Source: DASTYK01 sp964430275
GTDB lineage: Bacteria > Gemmatimonadota > Gemmatimonadetes > Longimicrobiales > RSA9
DNA length: 23,058 nucleotides
NCBI GenBank assembly: GCA_964430275.1
Contig: CAYSGF010000058.1
Location: 1-23,058, forward strand
Direction: 5' to 3'
Below the pieces are notes generated by a model. The model was given only the letters and a program-made list of their open reading frames with translations. It did not search any database and was not told the DNA's origin. Below, piece by piece: positions 22,595 through 23,058 of this stretch (positions are counted from its first letter, which is position 1; the number at the start of each line of letters is the position of its first letter). The position numbers were made by a program, and so were the translations under genes.

Positions 22595-23058
22595 ATGGAG
22601 CAGTCCGTGATGGCGAGGCCAGCGCGCGGGGCGACGAGCCCGGCGCCGTACCGCGCTCCCTACGTTGCTGCGGCACTGACGACGCTTGCGATCTGGCTGC
22701 TGTACGCGTTTACGCTGAGCCCGACCACATGGTTCTGGGACACCAGCGAGTACATCGCGACGGCGCACATCCTCGGTATCCCGCACCCGCCGGGCAACCC
22801 GCTCTTCGTGCTGCTGGCGCGTGCGTGGGAGCTGCTGCTCGCGCCGTTCGGCCTGACGCCCGCAGTGCGCATCAATCTCTTCAGTGCGACAATGGGTGCG
22901 CTCGCGCACGGCTGCTGGTTCCTGCTCGTGCACCGCATCCTGGCCTACATGACGACGAGCACGCGCATTCGCACGATCGGCGCGTTCGCTGCCGTGCTCG
23001 TGAGTGCGACGGCGTTCACGGTATGGAACCAGTCGAACGTCAACGAGAAGGTCTACAC
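22595..23058 (+). CDS. DUF2723-family multi-pass membrane protein, partial (N-terminus only)
   Basis: The first 154 residues are present; the gene runs off the window. A short positively charged N-terminus precedes a membrane segment at about 23-41. The family landmark 'WFWDTSEYIATAHILGIPHPPGNPLF' follows at about 46-71, with acidic residues Asp49 and Glu52 in the position of the catalytic/metal region of GT-C-type glycosyltransferases. More membrane segments are predicted near 92-113 and 128-145. DUF2723 proteins are related to TMEM260 and are thought to be GT-C-type glycosyltransferases or of unknown function; they are common in Bacteroidota and Gemmatimonadota. AAGGGG lies about 7 nt before the ATG. 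The gene is separated from the hydantoinase gene by about 100 bp with a hairpin and a candidate promoter, so it is probably independent. Confidence 0.88.
   Translation, partial: MEQSVMARPARGATSPAPYRAPYVAAALTTLAIWLLYAFTLSPTTWFWDTSEYIATAHILGIPHPPGNPLFVLLARAWELLLAPFGLTPAVRINLFSATMGALAHGCWFLLVHRILAYMTTSTRIRTIGAFAAVLVSATAFTVWNQSNVNEKVY

Overview
The window is GC-rich, densely coded bacterial DNA. It most likely comes from the Gemmatimonadota or a close relative in the FCB group. This inference rests on the gene mix: a TonB-dependent receptor with a carboxypeptidase-regulatory-like N-terminus, a large exported protein ending in a FlgD-like/type IX sorting-type domain, a PorV/PorQ-type barrel, two GWxTD-type proteins and a DUF2723 membrane protein. 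No rRNA, tRNA or housekeeping marker is present to fix the taxonomy. Fourteen protein genes are supported, two of them cut by the window edges.

Left block (1-3000, minus strand). A tight cluster reads from gluconate-2-dehydrogenase subunit-3-like protein to a GMC FAD oxidoreductase, a CAP/SCP lipoprotein and a partial methyltransferase. The first three are joined by 4-bp ATGA overlaps. This looks like an exported FAD dehydrogenase with its Tat-exported small subunit. Divergent from it (3207-5745, plus) is an overlapping pair: a zinc-dependent medium-chain dehydrogenase and a PLP-dependent alpha-oxoamine synthase. They probably act on the same metabolite, whose identity is unknown.

Centre (5746-18260). 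A 551-bp gene-free gap carries a 331-bp segment bounded by 31-bp imperfect inverted repeats, plus a strong G-quadruplex motif. A TPR/GWxTD-like exported protein (plus) then faces a canonical GWxTD protein (minus). The 79-bp gap between them is entirely an octamer-repeat hairpin. Upstream on the minus strand is the main envelope operon: TonB-dependent receptor, then a 1206-residue secreted protein with a C-terminal sorting-type domain, then a PorV/PorQ barrel. It ends at a clear intrinsic terminator, and large hairpins sit in both gene junctions. I infer an envelope export/uptake module related to type IX secretion.

Right block (18261-23058). A 747-bp gene-free stretch holds the receptor leader, several hairpins, octamer repeats, a second G-quadruplex motif and a (GCACTCC)7 tandem array. 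Next come a lone trpE (minus) and, only 10 bp away and divergent, a lone hydantoinase/oxoprolinase A-type gene (plus). The window ends in the start of a DUF2723 multi-pass membrane protein.

No CRISPR array, integrase, transposase or tRNA was found. The nearest thing to an undescribed system is the receptor/cargo/PorV/GWxTD envelope cluster, followed by the dehydrogenase/oxoamine-synthase pair.
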